Assembly: GCA_031841125.1 (NCBI GenBank)
Contig: CM063110.1
Span: 51,931,946-51,995,945 of the forward strand
Direction: 5' to 3'
DNA: 64,000 nucleotides
Source of the DNA: Acanthococcus lagerstroemiae
Lineage: Eukaryota; Arthropoda; Insecta; Hemiptera; Eriococcidae
Shown: positions 54,401 through 64,000 of the stretch, piece after piece
Numbering within the stretch: the first letter of the stretch is position 1
Layout: every line of letters begins with the position of its first letter
The notes under the pieces: generated by a model
Databases searched by the model: none
Told to the model about the DNA's origin: nothing
The model's input: the letters and a program-made list of their open reading frames with translations, nothing else
Made by a program: the position numbers and the translations under genes

Positions 54401-55496
54401 GGACCCTGAAGAATCCATAATTTCGTGATATACAGACCAAAAAATGGAAAATTTCAGAAGTTGAGTATTTCTCACAAAGTTTCTGGGCTAACGATTAGGC
54501 CTAGGCCTTCTGAGTACCCGCTTTTTTTCTTTCGGAGTCTTGATTTTTACCAGTACTTTTATCCAGTCATCATCTACCAAACGGACGGCGACAGATTTAC
54601 ATTTGTTATAAACGGACCCGCAGTGAAACTAATTGCGGTGATCCCTGATCTATGCGATTGCGGCCAGGTACAGGACTACGGACGGACACCTATTCGAGTG
54701 CCCGATATTTCGAAAATCCGACGAGGCGAAAATAGCCCAGGATATACATGAGGAAACTATCAAGATTTTACAGCACTGGACAGAGGCTGGAATTTAGAAT
54801 GTCGACCGGATACGATATAAAAAAAAAAAAAACTTGATGAAATCCTTTTTCTTATCGTCAATTTCGCCGTATGATATAGCTTGATATCGTCGAAAATGCA
54901 GACTGAGAAAACGGCCTGTAGAAGAGATCTCCATTTTCCACTCCTCGTTCTGCCTCATCTTGTTTGTATTCTACGTGTGCATCCGGGTCTACAAAATATT
55001 GTAATCTCTTACCAACCGCGTTCGCGGTCCGCTTTAGATACTTAAAACTTATTTTTCCGCGTCCAAACTATACTCATAAAGACCGAAAATAATGCCGCCA
55101 TGAATGTCGTGAATCTGCGTATGGCATTGACTCGTCAACATGATTTAACGTTTTTAGGCGAAATTCGCCCCTTTTCGGGGTACACGGTGCCCGCTATCTG
55201 CGAGCGTTACACCCCGCGCGCGGTGACTTTGCTGCTCGTAAAATCTTCTCTCGTTTTAATTATCGAACATAGCGTCGCGTAATCCCTGATTATTTTAAAT
55301 ACTTTTACGAACTGCGAAACACGAAGCATAATTTACGATTTCATCAACTGGTAATTAAATTTCCGAACATAGGGTGCAACTTTACCACACATACATTACC
55401 ATCATCGTTGTGTACGATCGTTTTAAAGTGATTTCAATACGATAAAAGAAACTAAAAACATAAAAAAGAAAAAAAAAGGTCAGTTAAATATAAATT
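54401..55496. other. No gene recognised
   Basis: Mixed composition. Frames at 54,425-54,751 and 55,100-55,282 have no recognisable domain. A12 run at about 54,820. Confidence 0.35.
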
Positions 55497-55655
55497 ATGA
55501 CGGATATCGAAGACCTCCCGAAGCATCGACCTCGTAAATCATTTAAATTAAACATAATCCGAGAAGACGGTTATATCAACACCATTTATTACGGTGACTT
55601 TGCGCTTAACGAGAAAATTAAAAAGAGAAATACGAGAAACAGTATCATCGGGTGA
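55497..55655 (+). CDS. Short hypothetical frame, 52 aa
   Basis: ATG to TGA frame starting MTDIEDLPKHRPRKSFKLNI, then IREDGYINTIYYGDFALNEK. It is preceded by an A-rich stretch (AAAAAAAGGTCAGTTAAATA). Charged, no membrane segment, no known family. Listed because its composition looks more protein-like than that of neighbouring frames; it could be chance or an exon. Confidence 0.2.
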   Translation: MTDIEDLPKHRPRKSFKLNIIREDGYINTIYYGDFALNEKIKKRNTRNSIIG

Positions 55656-56014
55656 TAACTCGCAGCATAGGTGCTAATGGCTGATGATGTTGACGCTGAA
55701 TACTCGCTGTCAGTTTCAGATTGAAGTGCTTGATTTGGAAAAATATAGGTATTGATTATACACCCACTATAGTCGACCGGATTTCTGCCCTAAAGAGCGC
55801 CAGGATACGTTGATTTTGTTAAATGTTAAAATGGGATACGACCACCAAAGGCCTTTCTCAGGGATACACTAGGTCTTCATTTTACTGACATCCTTCATCA
55901 ACACGGTTTTCTCTTCAAGCTATGTGTATCTTCAGGGAGAGGGAGCTATTAGAAGCATTTCAGTCACCTAAACGAACGAGTCGAAGCTTCATCTCTTAGG
56001 TCTTTAGCCATGGG
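55656..56014. other. No gene recognised
   Basis: Ordinary sequence between the small frame and the hAT element. Its last bases, AGCCATGG, are the target duplication of that element. Confidence 0.4.
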
Positions 56015-56108
56015 CAGGGGCGGATAGGTGAATTGAAACTAAGGGGGAAATAATGTAAGAACGGCCCTCTACAAATTTTTAGGCAGCCCAAAAAATGTTT
56101 GCTCCACC

Positions 56109-56273
56109 CAGGGCCGTCGTGAGCTTTTGCGGGGCCGGGGGCGCAAAGGGAGCGTGGGGCCGGTGTGTGTGCACTTTCAAGGTACATTTGTGCATTTTTT
56201 CTACATGTATTGGGGAAGAAAGCGCGGGGACGGGGGCGGCCGCCCCGTCTGCCCCATCCTCGCGACGGCCTTG
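56109..56273. mobile_element. hAT-type MITE-a, 165 bp, GC-rich
   Basis: CAGGGCCGTCGTGAG at the left and CTCGCGACGGCCTTG at the right, with a perfect 8 bp target duplication GCTCCACC. Much more GC-rich than its host. Confidence 0.93.
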
Positions 56274-56686
56274 GCTCCACCCCATTTTATTTACACATAG
56301 TCTTGCAGGATTCAAAAGAGCAAATGGTCACGTGGATACTCATTTTACAGTTTCCCCCCTTCTTTAATCTTTTCAATTAAGAAAATTGTTTTACTTCTCT
56401 GCGAAATGAAAAGAAGAAAATTAGTATGTTTATTAATAACAGAAATACCTAATACATAATATTATTTTAATAATTAGGAGGTCTATTAAAAATAAAAGAT
56501 CATTTATCTAATATTATAGGTTGGCCTAAAAAACTTGTTTATCAAATTAATTAATTTAACAATTTCCGAATACTTGAGGACTTATTCGTGAGCGCGTAAA
56601 GAACGTCCTCATTCTATATTTCTGAAAGGATTTCTTTCTCGATATTCATAATCATAAGTGCATCTAAGTGATAATCTGTAAGTACC

Positions 56687-57978
56687 CAGGGGCTAAACTA
56701 ATAGGGGGTGGGGGGGTTGACCGCCCTCCCCAATAATTTGGCAGTCGGCAAATTTTGAAACTGTTCATTTGAAATTTTCATTTTTCATGAATGTTTATTT
56801 GTTTATTTCTTTTTCAATTAAAAAATATTTCGATGCAAAATCGGCAAATTTTTAATTGTTTAAAAATTATGTCGTCGAATTTTTAGTTTTCAGAAAATAT
56901 TTGTCGGCAAATTTTTCTTCTCCACCTCCCTAAACTGAAAGTCAAATTTCTTTTCTGAAAATGGAGTACTACCGACTCCTGTCAGAGACTAGTCAGTCAA
57001 AGGCCGAAGGTTTCAAGCTGAGTATCGAAAGTTATCTGAAAGGTTGAAGCAAATTAGAAATATGTGGAAGACACTTCGAAAATCTGAAAGTCGGCAGTGA
57101 CCGTTGAATTTCGAATTTCAATGACTATTCTGTTTTTACTAGATTCTCTGTTTGATCCAGAGCCTGAAATTTGAGAAAATTGAACATTTTATTAAAATCT
57201 AAAAGTTAAAAGCGAAAGACTTCTTTTCCAATGTCACAAGCTGAATCCGATAGCAAATGTTCTATATTGTTTAATTTACGGGCTTGGTCCTGGTGGATAT
57301 AGGAGGGAAATCTGGAACAAAAGTCAAAACTCCATGTGTGTTTTCCATAATAATGAAAGGGAGCTTGAGGCCTGGATTCCCCTGAACCGATTGACCTGAA
57401 ACTTTGTAGTTTTTTTTTTAAATGTTTATTTTTTGATTTTATTGGAACCAGTTTAGGAGACGAATCAGAGGAAATTCAGAAAAAAATATCACCAAGAGTA
57501 AATAACGATTACCTTGATGTGTAAAGAAAGTTGTGTGTTTCTCTCAAGTATTCCTAACATCCTGCCAGCTTGCCCTCCCAGACAAGGGTATGCTCTTGGG
57601 GGTAACCCTACCAGGTCATCATGCTTTCTGAGTACCCAGTTGGTCTTCATGCCTCCTGATGTTTCGAAAATAAACTGAGGCTGTGGTAGGGATGAGAGAC
57701 CGGGAGCGTGACGTTGTAGAAAAGTAAGGGGTCAAAAGATTTTTTTTTTATTATTATTATTTTGAAACTTTTTTTTGTAACTCACCCCCCCCCCCCATCG
57801 TAATTGGCCTAACCGCTGTGATGGGGGAGGAAACTATTAAATAAATAAATAAGGTTTCAATGTGCATTTATTTGTAGGGACGAAACTATGGGATGGGGGT
57901 GAAACACCCCTAATAATTTGGTAGTCGGCAAATTTTGAAACTGTTCATTTGAATTTTCCATTTACCGCAAGAACGTTC

Positions 57979-58010
<32 letters not shown>

Positions 58011-58151
58011 TTTCATTTAAAAGATATTTTGATTGAAAAATCGGTAAATTTTCAAATTAAAAGAAAAATTTCGTCGGCGAATTTTTAGTTTTCAAAAAAT
58101 ATTTGTCGGCAAATTTTCCTTCTCCCCCCCCTCCCCCAAACTGAATGTCAA
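56687..58151 (+). mobile_element. Composite hAT-type element, copy 4 (B without the array)
   Basis: A is 56,687-56,957 (starts CAGGGGCTAAACT); A' is 57,875-58,151 (starts TAGGGACGAAACT). The left flank is TAAGTACC and the right flank (C)AAGTACC. The last ~15 bp of A' (expected CAAGTTTCGCCTCTG) are missing. A deletion between CAAGT in the terminus and CAAGT in the target duplication would give exactly this. B resembles copy 5 and lacks the CACTCA array. An unrelated piece at about 57,600-57,860 enlarges it. Confidence 0.8.
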
Positions 58152-58676
58152 GTACCGTAATCTATTCTTTATATGTTTCAAAATAGAAAAGGATCGTTCA
58201 CAAGATACTTCTAAAAGGAAATAGTGAATAAAAATTTATAGGCTATATATAAGGTTGGATACGCAAGTTTATGAAAATTGTACTTTTTTATGACTAGAAA
58301 ACAACAGGCAGGACACTTTTTACAAAGTTCTTTGCAACTGCTGGATTGGGATTCAGCATCATCATTATTACTACCGTTACTTTCTTCTTCATCGTCCAAT
58401 AGGCCTAGTTGATTAAAATCTTCTGTAAGACAGTTTTTTAAGCTGCCCCATTTGCAAATAAAATCTCTAAACTCTCCTTTGAAGTCTTGCAGGGTCGATT
58501 TCTTTCGAAAATTTTTAATATGGGAAAATAGATATGTAAGCACTGGTAATTGATCGTTATACAACCTATCTTTTAGCTCTGGAAATCGATTAGGGTCCAA
58601 ACAACTGATATCGGCAAATACAGCTTTGTGACTATGAAATTTGTCCTTTATAGTCGATGAAATAGTGTCTTTTATT

Positions 58677-58838
58677 CACCTGCGGACTGGCAAGGGAATT
58701 GTAAAGGGGGAATACTGGTTGAGGCCCTTCATTTTCATTTTCCCCCATTCCTGGAACAAGTCATATTTTGGGTGGGCCCGCAGTCCAAGGGGCCCGGCCG
58801 GGGATTCCCCCCCCATTCCCCCAGCCAGTCCGCGGTTG
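58677..58838. mobile_element. hAT-type MITE-b, 162 bp
   Basis: CACCTGCGGACTGGCAAGGG at the left and CCCCCAGCCAGTCCGCGGTTG at the right are imperfect inverted repeats; CTTTTATT is duplicated perfectly on both sides. Removing it rejoins the transposase reading, off by one base. Confidence 0.9.
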
Positions 58839-59480
58839 CTTTTATTTATGTAAAGACCTCCTATGTGAAATTTGTAGTTTTCATTTGTTATTGGATTATC
58901 ATCACTCTCGTAATTAAATATTTTATTCTTCATTCGTCGGCGTATTTTTGGAAGCTCGTCTTCTATTTCAAAATCAACCTCAAGCTCAGCTTTTTCCAGT
59001 TCTTCATTTATCTAGGAAACATATATCTTTATTGAATGTAAAATAACTTCAAAGTCGTTTAATCCCTTTGTTAAATCTTTAATTGTGACTTCAACCATGT
59101 TATAAGCTTTCAACAAAGAGGAGTTGTCTTTTCAAAAATGCGAAGAAAAATTTAAGCCGTGAGGATTATTTTGAAATTTAGAAAATTCTCCAAAAACTAT
59201 TTTGCTTTTCTTCGGGCTGTCGCACAATACATTGCAAGCATTCTAGCTATCTCATTTAAGGATAACAAAAGTTCAAGCAACAATCCAGAGTCAGTTATTT
59301 TAGTCTATATATGGGTAGTCTAATACTTTTCACTTAAGAAATATTTTTTTCTGGCGAGGGCCAAGGGCTGCGGCCGTCACCTGTACATTTTTACGTCGGA
59401 GCTATCCAACTGTGCAACTGAACCGGCCCAGCGGCCCAGGGGGAAATTTCCCCTTTTCCCCCTGGGCCTACCCGCCCCTG

Positions 59481-59731
59481 AGCCATGGTAGAAATTATCA
59501 TTTCTGTTTGACGTGTAGCGTTCCCTACGACTCCAAAATACTGCCAGGTATTCGTATTCCACAAGTAATTCAAAATAGCGTAATGCCGGAAGGACCCAGT
59601 GTCCTCTGTGCTCACAGTAGCAAACGTATGAATACAGCTAACTAGTACTGCTGGAAGGACGTTTACATGTTCTTTGAACTCAGTGTTGACAGTAGATGCA
59701 GCACAAAAAAATGAAATGCGGTAACTTGGAG
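59481..59731. other. Short spacer between two elements
   Basis: No frame or repeat match. It ends with ACTTGGAG, the target of copy 5. Confidence 0.4.
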
Positions 59732-62297
59732 CAGGGGCGAAACTATAGGAGGCATAGAGGGTTCACCCCCCCCCCCAATAATTTGGCAGTCGGCAAATTT
59801 TGGAATTGTTCATTTGAACTTTGTATTTTTTATGAATGTTCGTTGGTTTGTTTATTTTATTTTTTTCAATTAAAAAATATTTCGATTAAAAAATCGGCAA
59901 GTTTTTAATTTTGTAAAAATTCTGTCAGCAAATTTTTAGTTTTCAAACATTTTGTCAACGAATTTTTAGTTTTCAAAAATTACTAGTCGGCAAATTTTTC
60001 TTCTTCACCTCCCCAAACTGGAAGTCAAATTTCGTTTCTGAAAATGGAGTACCCCGAACTCCTGTCAGAGACTAGTCAATCGACAGCCGAAGGTTTCAAG
60101 CTAAGTATCGAACGTTATTTGAAAGGTTAAACTGAAATGTGGAAAACATTTCGAAAATCTGAAGGTCGGTAGCAAACGTTGAATTTCGAATTTCAGCGAC
60201 TATTCTATTTTTACCAGATTTCCTGTTTGACCTAGAGACTGAAATTTCAGGAAGTTAAACATTTTATTAAAGTTTAAAAGTTGAAAGCGAAAGACTTATT
60301 TTTCAATGTCGCAAGCTGAATCCGATAGAAAATGTTCCGAATGTTTAATTTACGGGCTTTGGTCCTGGTGAATATAGGAAGGAAATTTAGTCTGGAACCA
60401 AAGTCAAAACTCCGTGTGTTTTTCCCATAAGAACGAAAGAGAGCTTGTGGCACGGATTCCCCTAATCCGATCGACCTGAAACTTTGTATTTTTTTTTTCT
60501 GATTGATTATATTGGAACCAGTTTAGGAGATGAATCAAGAGGAAATTCAGAAAAAAATATCACCAAGAGTAAATAACGACCACCTTAATGTGTGCAGGAA
60601 GTTGTGTGTTCCTCTTAAGTATTCCTAACATCCTTCCAGCTTACCCTCCCAGACTAGGATAGGCTCATTAGGGTGTTCCTTATTTAACAAGTTTTCGCCA
60701 ACTGATTAGGGTCACACTGAAATTTGTTCCAATGGATCTAGAAACCCTTCATACAAAATTTGAGCTCAATCTGAAGTCATTAACCCGTGCCGCTTTGACC
60801 TTAAAGTTATGGATAATACTGAGATTTTACAAAAAACCGCGAATATCTTAGAACCTATCAACTTCAGAACCAAAATGCATACGACATAAAATGTTCCCTG
60901 TTCAATTTCCTATAAAAAAGATCCTATACAACTTTTCTCTAAAACAGATATTTACCGAGATAATCGCAATAATGTGTGAAAGTGTGGATTTTGTTATAGC
61001 TTTTTCTTTCATAACCGATCTTTACTAGTTAAATCGCAGTTATTTAAAAAAATATTCACTTCAGGACCAATTTGAAAATAACATAAAATGTTCCTCGTTA
61101 AATCTTCTATAAAAATGTCCCATACAACTTTTCTTTAGAAAACATGTTTATCGAGATAATCGCAAAAATGTGTGAAATTTTCGAAAAACATAGGTTTTCT
61201 TCTTTATTTTACAACTGAAATATCTATGAATGTCGGGTAACGCATACTACAATATAAATTCAGTCTCTATCTACTAAGGCAAGCGCCAAGTCCCCCCCCC
61301 CCCCACCTGGCTACCCCTATGACAGTTTGTTGAGTACCTACTATAGAATAGACCTCGGATTATGTACGTATATCAACAACAGTCAACAATTTGCGCATAA
61401 TATATATAACGTTGTACTGTTAAGGAACAGTCGCGTGTTCTCAGAATTATTTCGATAAATATGATTTCTAACGAAAAGTTGTATGGGACCTTTTTACAGA
61501 AAATTTAACGAGGAACATTTTATGTTATTTGCATTTTAATCCTAAAGTGAATATTTTTTTAGATAACTACGATTTAGCTAGTAAAGATTGGTTATGCAAG
61601 AAAAAATAAAAGTCACATTCCTCAAAACTTTCACACATTTTTGCAATTATCTCGGTAAATATGCGTTCTAGAGAAAATTTGTATTGGATCTTTTTTGTAG
61701 AAAATTTAACAAAGAACATTTAATGTTATATGCATTTTGGTCCTGAAGTTGATATGTTCAAAATAAATTTTACTTAAAAAATTTATAATATTTTTTATAT
61801 TCTTTAATTTCCAAAATTAATATTAATTATAAATTAACTTAAAATATTTATTAATAATGAAATTTCCGAGATATTCGGTTTCTTGTGAAGTCTCACTATT
61901 ACACATAACTTCAAGGTCAAAAGGGCACGTTTTAATGACCGCAGATTGAGCTCAAATTTTGTATGGCGGCGAGTTTCTAGGTCCATAAGAACAAATTTCA
62001 GTGAGACCCTAATCAATTGGCGAAAACTTGTAAAATAAGGGACATTCTAATGCTCCTGTGCATAAATATGAGTGTTTGGGGGATAAGGTTCCAATCTGCA
62101 TTTGCAGGGACGAAGCTATGGGGGGGGGGGACATCCCCAATAATTTGACAGTCGGCAAATTTTGAAACTATTCATTTGAATTTTTCATTTTCTAAGAACG
62201 TACGTTTTTTTTTCCAGATAAAAAATATTTTGATTGAAAAATTGGCAAATTTTCCTTCTCCCCCCCCCCCCCAACAGAAAGTCAAGTTTCGTCTCTA
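59732..62297 (+). mobile_element. Composite hAT-type element, copy 5, with nested foldback
   Basis: CAGGGGCGAAACTATAGG at the left, GTCAAGTTTCGTCTCTA at the right (final G to A), and a perfect 8 bp target duplication ACTTGGAG. A is 59,732-60,040; A' is 62,105-62,297. B lacks the CACTCA array and instead has the region also seen in copy 4 (GCGAAAGACTTATTTTTCAA, TTACGGGCTTTGGTCCTGGT). A 1,381 bp foldback lies near the end of B. Without it the element is about 1.18 kb. Confidence 0.92.
60669..62049. mobile_element. 1.38 kb foldback element nested in copy 5
   Basis: TAGGGTGTTCCTTATTTAAC, AAGTTTTCGCCAACTGATTA, GGGTCACACTGAAATTTGTT at the left are mirrored at the right (GTAAAATAAGGGACATTCTA at the tip). 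Further matching segments run deep into the element (CATAAAATGTTCC..., TTATCGAGATAATCGCAA...), so most of it can fold on itself, with a loop near 61,200-61,430. Flanks AGGCTCAT and ATGCTCCT each differ by one base from ATGCTCAT, the uninterrupted sequence in copies 1 and 2: an 8 bp target duplication. An AT-rich patch (61,745-61,860) is unpaired. Confidence 0.88.
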
Positions 62298-62368
62298 ACT
62301 TGGAGTCAAGATACGAGAATAAATCAAAAAATTTTCGCATTTTGTAAAGCGAGAACAAGGGATTGCCA

Positions 62369-63142
62369 GTTAGTAGTGAGACGGCTACCTTGTAACTCTC
62401 GCCCATCCCCTAACCCCCTTCAGTTTGGCCACAACTTGTAATATATCTGACTTCTTCGAAGGTAGAGGTGCTTGCTCATCCAGACTCTTGAAAAATTAGT
62501 CTTTTTGGTACACATTTGATTGTTAATTGAGTCGATTTGAGAAAAATCCATTCGGGAAAATTTCTATTCGGGAAAATATTCGAGAATAACGTCTATGTAG
62601 GAGCCCAAGTCTAGCAAAATCACATATTTACACTGTAACTAATTACTGCTTTCATCCTGCCTCGTTTTTGTTCTTTTTTTCTTGTTTTATATTCGAAAAT
62701 GGTTGAATCTCATCATTCTAGTAGTGCTTCTGATTGAAAATATTCATTGTTTCGTGTTTTTTGCTAGACTTGGGCTCCTGAATAGACATTATTTTCGAAT
62801 ATTTTCCGGAATAGAAATTTTCCCAAATGGATTTTTTCCGAATAGACTCAATTAACCATCAAATGTATGGTGTGGCGGGACGTATGGCGATGCACGCATG
62901 TCAAAGTGGCCCCTATGACACTGCACCCCCTGCCACAGGAACTACCCTTTCGAGTATCGCGTCAGTGACCGGAGGGACAACCATCAAATGTATACCAAAA
63001 AGACTAATTTTTCAAGAGTCTGGATGAGCGAGCACTTCTACCTTTGAAGAAGTCAGATATGTTACAAATTGTGACCAAACTGAAGGGGGCTAGGGGATAG
63101 GCGAGAGTTACAAAGTAGCCCTCTTACTACTCCGGTTCCTTC
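62369..63142. repeat. Foldback repeat, ~0.77 kb
   Basis: Left arm 62,369-62,630 and right arm 62,768-63,142 are inverted copies (CAAAACTTGTAATATATCTG with its diverged mirror, CTAGACTTGGGCTC facing GAGCCCAAGTCTAG), with a ~135 bp loop. The right arm is lengthened by the SINE-like insert at 62,869. The flanks share no evident duplication. Confidence 0.85.
62869..62978. mobile_element. SINE-like insert, 110 bp, with 15 bp duplication
   Basis: AACCATCAAATGTAT is present on both sides (62,854-62,868 and 62,979-62,993), and the left arm of the foldback shows the empty site. A 15 bp duplication fits target-primed retroposition rather than a hAT element. The insert has TGGCGATGCACGC, near an A-box consensus, and CTTTCGAGTATC, a weak B-box match, about 58 bases apart. 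A related sequence lies at 30,600-30,690. No A tail is visible. Confidence 0.65.
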
Positions 63143-63219
63143 GATTCACGTGTTTTGGGACCTGATAACATTATGTTCCCCTTCCAGTGAGATTTTTAAC
63201 GTAATTTTAATCATCTACA

Positions 63220-63634
63220 AAGGAGGTAAGAATGGAATTTTAAGGAAATTTATTCATCCGTATCCAGACTTTCGTATGGAAAACGTAAAAATTATTTTCT
63301 CAAAAACGTCCAGATTTTATGCTGAGGCAATAAAATTTCGCTCGCCAAATCTTAGTATTTTTCAGTAAAAAAACAAAAAAATTAAAAATTATTGTAGAGA
63401 ATGTTTTCAAAGATTCTAAATGTGTTATTTTTTAAACTGTTGTTTTGGAGGGGGGACGGTATAACTAAAGAAAGGGGAAACTGGGAAAATGAAAATCATG
63501 AAGAAGAATTTTATTTTTTCAGCTTCCTCCTAATGAGAGGCAGTAGGAGGGGGTATTGGCCTGCGATTATTACGATATTAGTCTGGAACACGGATTTTCC
63601 CGGTGGCCTGCCTGATCTCACTCTGCCCCTGATT
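63220..63634. mobile_element. Element end shared with 47,074-47,460
   Basis: Reverse-complement relative of 47,074-47,460. The right tip is CTGATCTCACTCTGCCCCTG (complement CAGGGGCAGAGTGAGATCAG). The left limit is not defined. Confidence 0.6.
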
Positions 63635-64000
63635 TCCACCAAATACTCAGTCGATAAAAATATCTTTCAATATTAGAGATGTACACTTTAAGCGAGCGCA
63701 GATACAGTCCTCTAGTCTTGTAATTAGAGATCTCAATGCTAGAAGTAAAATGCAAGCGCAGGCTCGGGCTAAAAGTGCCACAGGGGCAGTTCCCAAAGTA
63801 GGAATCATAAGTACCGGATCTAAGGGAGAGGGTTTTAGGGTTGACTACCTCACTCGTAGTTTGTATACACAATAATTTTATTATGTACATTTGCTCCCAG
63901 TCGTCTATTCTCGCCCCCCCCCCCCCAAAAAAAAAGAGCCGAGAGAAAAAAATCGGTTCGTTAAAAATGCAAAGTCTAGCTGTCTTTCACGCTCTACGCC
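63635..64000. other. No gene recognised
   Basis: Ordinary sequence with a C10 run followed by A9 at 63,917-63,935. Confidence 0.4.

Larger units (their letters stand above)
56545..59340 (-). pseudogene. hAT transposase remnant split by two insertions
   Basis: From about 59,340 downward in several frames: LLELLLSLNEIARMLAMYCA, VEVTIKDLTKGLNDFEVILH, KIRRRMKNKIFNYESDD; then MITE-b; then ADISCLDPNRFPELKDRLYN, a Cys-rich patch (CKELCKKCPACC), LAYPTLYIAYKFLFT, and after a frameshift VSCERSFSILKHIKNRLR, the hAT dimerisation signature. Composite copy 4 interrupts right after that. On its far side (56,686 downward) come YHLDALMIMNIEKEILSEI and LYALTNKSSSIRKLLN, the usual end of the domain. Stops and frameshifts are present. 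Reading continuity across both insertions shows that they came later. Confidence 0.85.
56015..59480 (-). mobile_element. hAT element with three inserted passengers
   Basis: Left end CAGGGGCGGATAGGTGAA and right end TACCCGCCCCTG (complement CAGGGGCGGGTAGGCCCA) form a hAT-type terminal inverted repeat. AGCCATGG is present on both sides (56,006-56,013 with one extra G before the element, and 59,481-59,488), an 8 bp target duplication. Inside lie a decayed transposase on the minus strand, MITE-a (56,109-56,273), composite copy 4 (56,687-58,151) and MITE-b (58,677-58,838). Without them the element would be about 1.65 kb. Confidence 0.85.

Overview
This is a 64 kb piece of AT-rich eukaryotic nuclear DNA, most likely from an arthropod. 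The main clue is a nuclear copy of the mitochondrial COX1 C-terminus at 26,418-26,594 that reads correctly only with the invertebrate mitochondrial code. I could not recognise any intact host gene, tRNA, rRNA, CRISPR array or bacterial-style operon. Almost everything that can be explained is transposon-derived: hAT, MULE, Helitron and several non-LTR retrotransposon lineages, short non-autonomous elements, foldback repeats and low-complexity DNA. Most long open frames (13.2-16.5 kb, and the arrays at 34, 40 and 52 kb) come from low-complexity repeats and are not genes.

Layout. 0-5 kb: a degraded reverse transcriptase, Helitron-like fragments, and a MULE transposase broken into two pieces that face opposite ways. 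5-20.7 kb: one giant, diverged palindrome about 15.7 kb long. It is centred on a near-perfect hairpin at about 14,958 and flanked by pyrimidine-rich and then purine-rich tracts; several short hAT-type elements sit in its left arm. 20.7-22.4 kb: a second palindrome built of short degenerate units. 25.2-25.9 kb: a third, diverged copy of the giant palindrome's outer end. 26-30 kb: the COX1 fragment, and two small open frames that share the same TATA-to-ATG geometry; one of these frames is cut by a complete 993 bp Helitron. 31-33.5 kb: a tRNA-like SINE head and two retrotransposon 3' ends.

33.5-62.3 kb: the dominant structure is a composite non-autonomous hAT-type family, A-B-A'. Two ~270-300 bp repeats (A and A'), each carrying CAGGGRCGAAACT-like termini, lie in direct orientation around a middle segment B. 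There are five copies. Two have perfect 8 bp target duplications around the whole unit (CTTAGGTT, ACTTGGAG), so the unit moves as one piece. Three copies carry a 0.75-1 kb degenerate CACTCA-type array inside B. Copy 4 sits in the dimerisation domain of a hAT transposase remnant. That remnant belongs to a recognisable hAT element at 56,015-59,480 with its own target duplication and three inserted passengers. Copy 1 holds a 1.29 kb element that itself holds a 0.3 kb element.

The window therefore records layered transposition. The most unusual features are the giant palindrome, the composite A-B-A' family, the depth of nesting, and the unassigned small-gene module at 26.9-29.4 kb.
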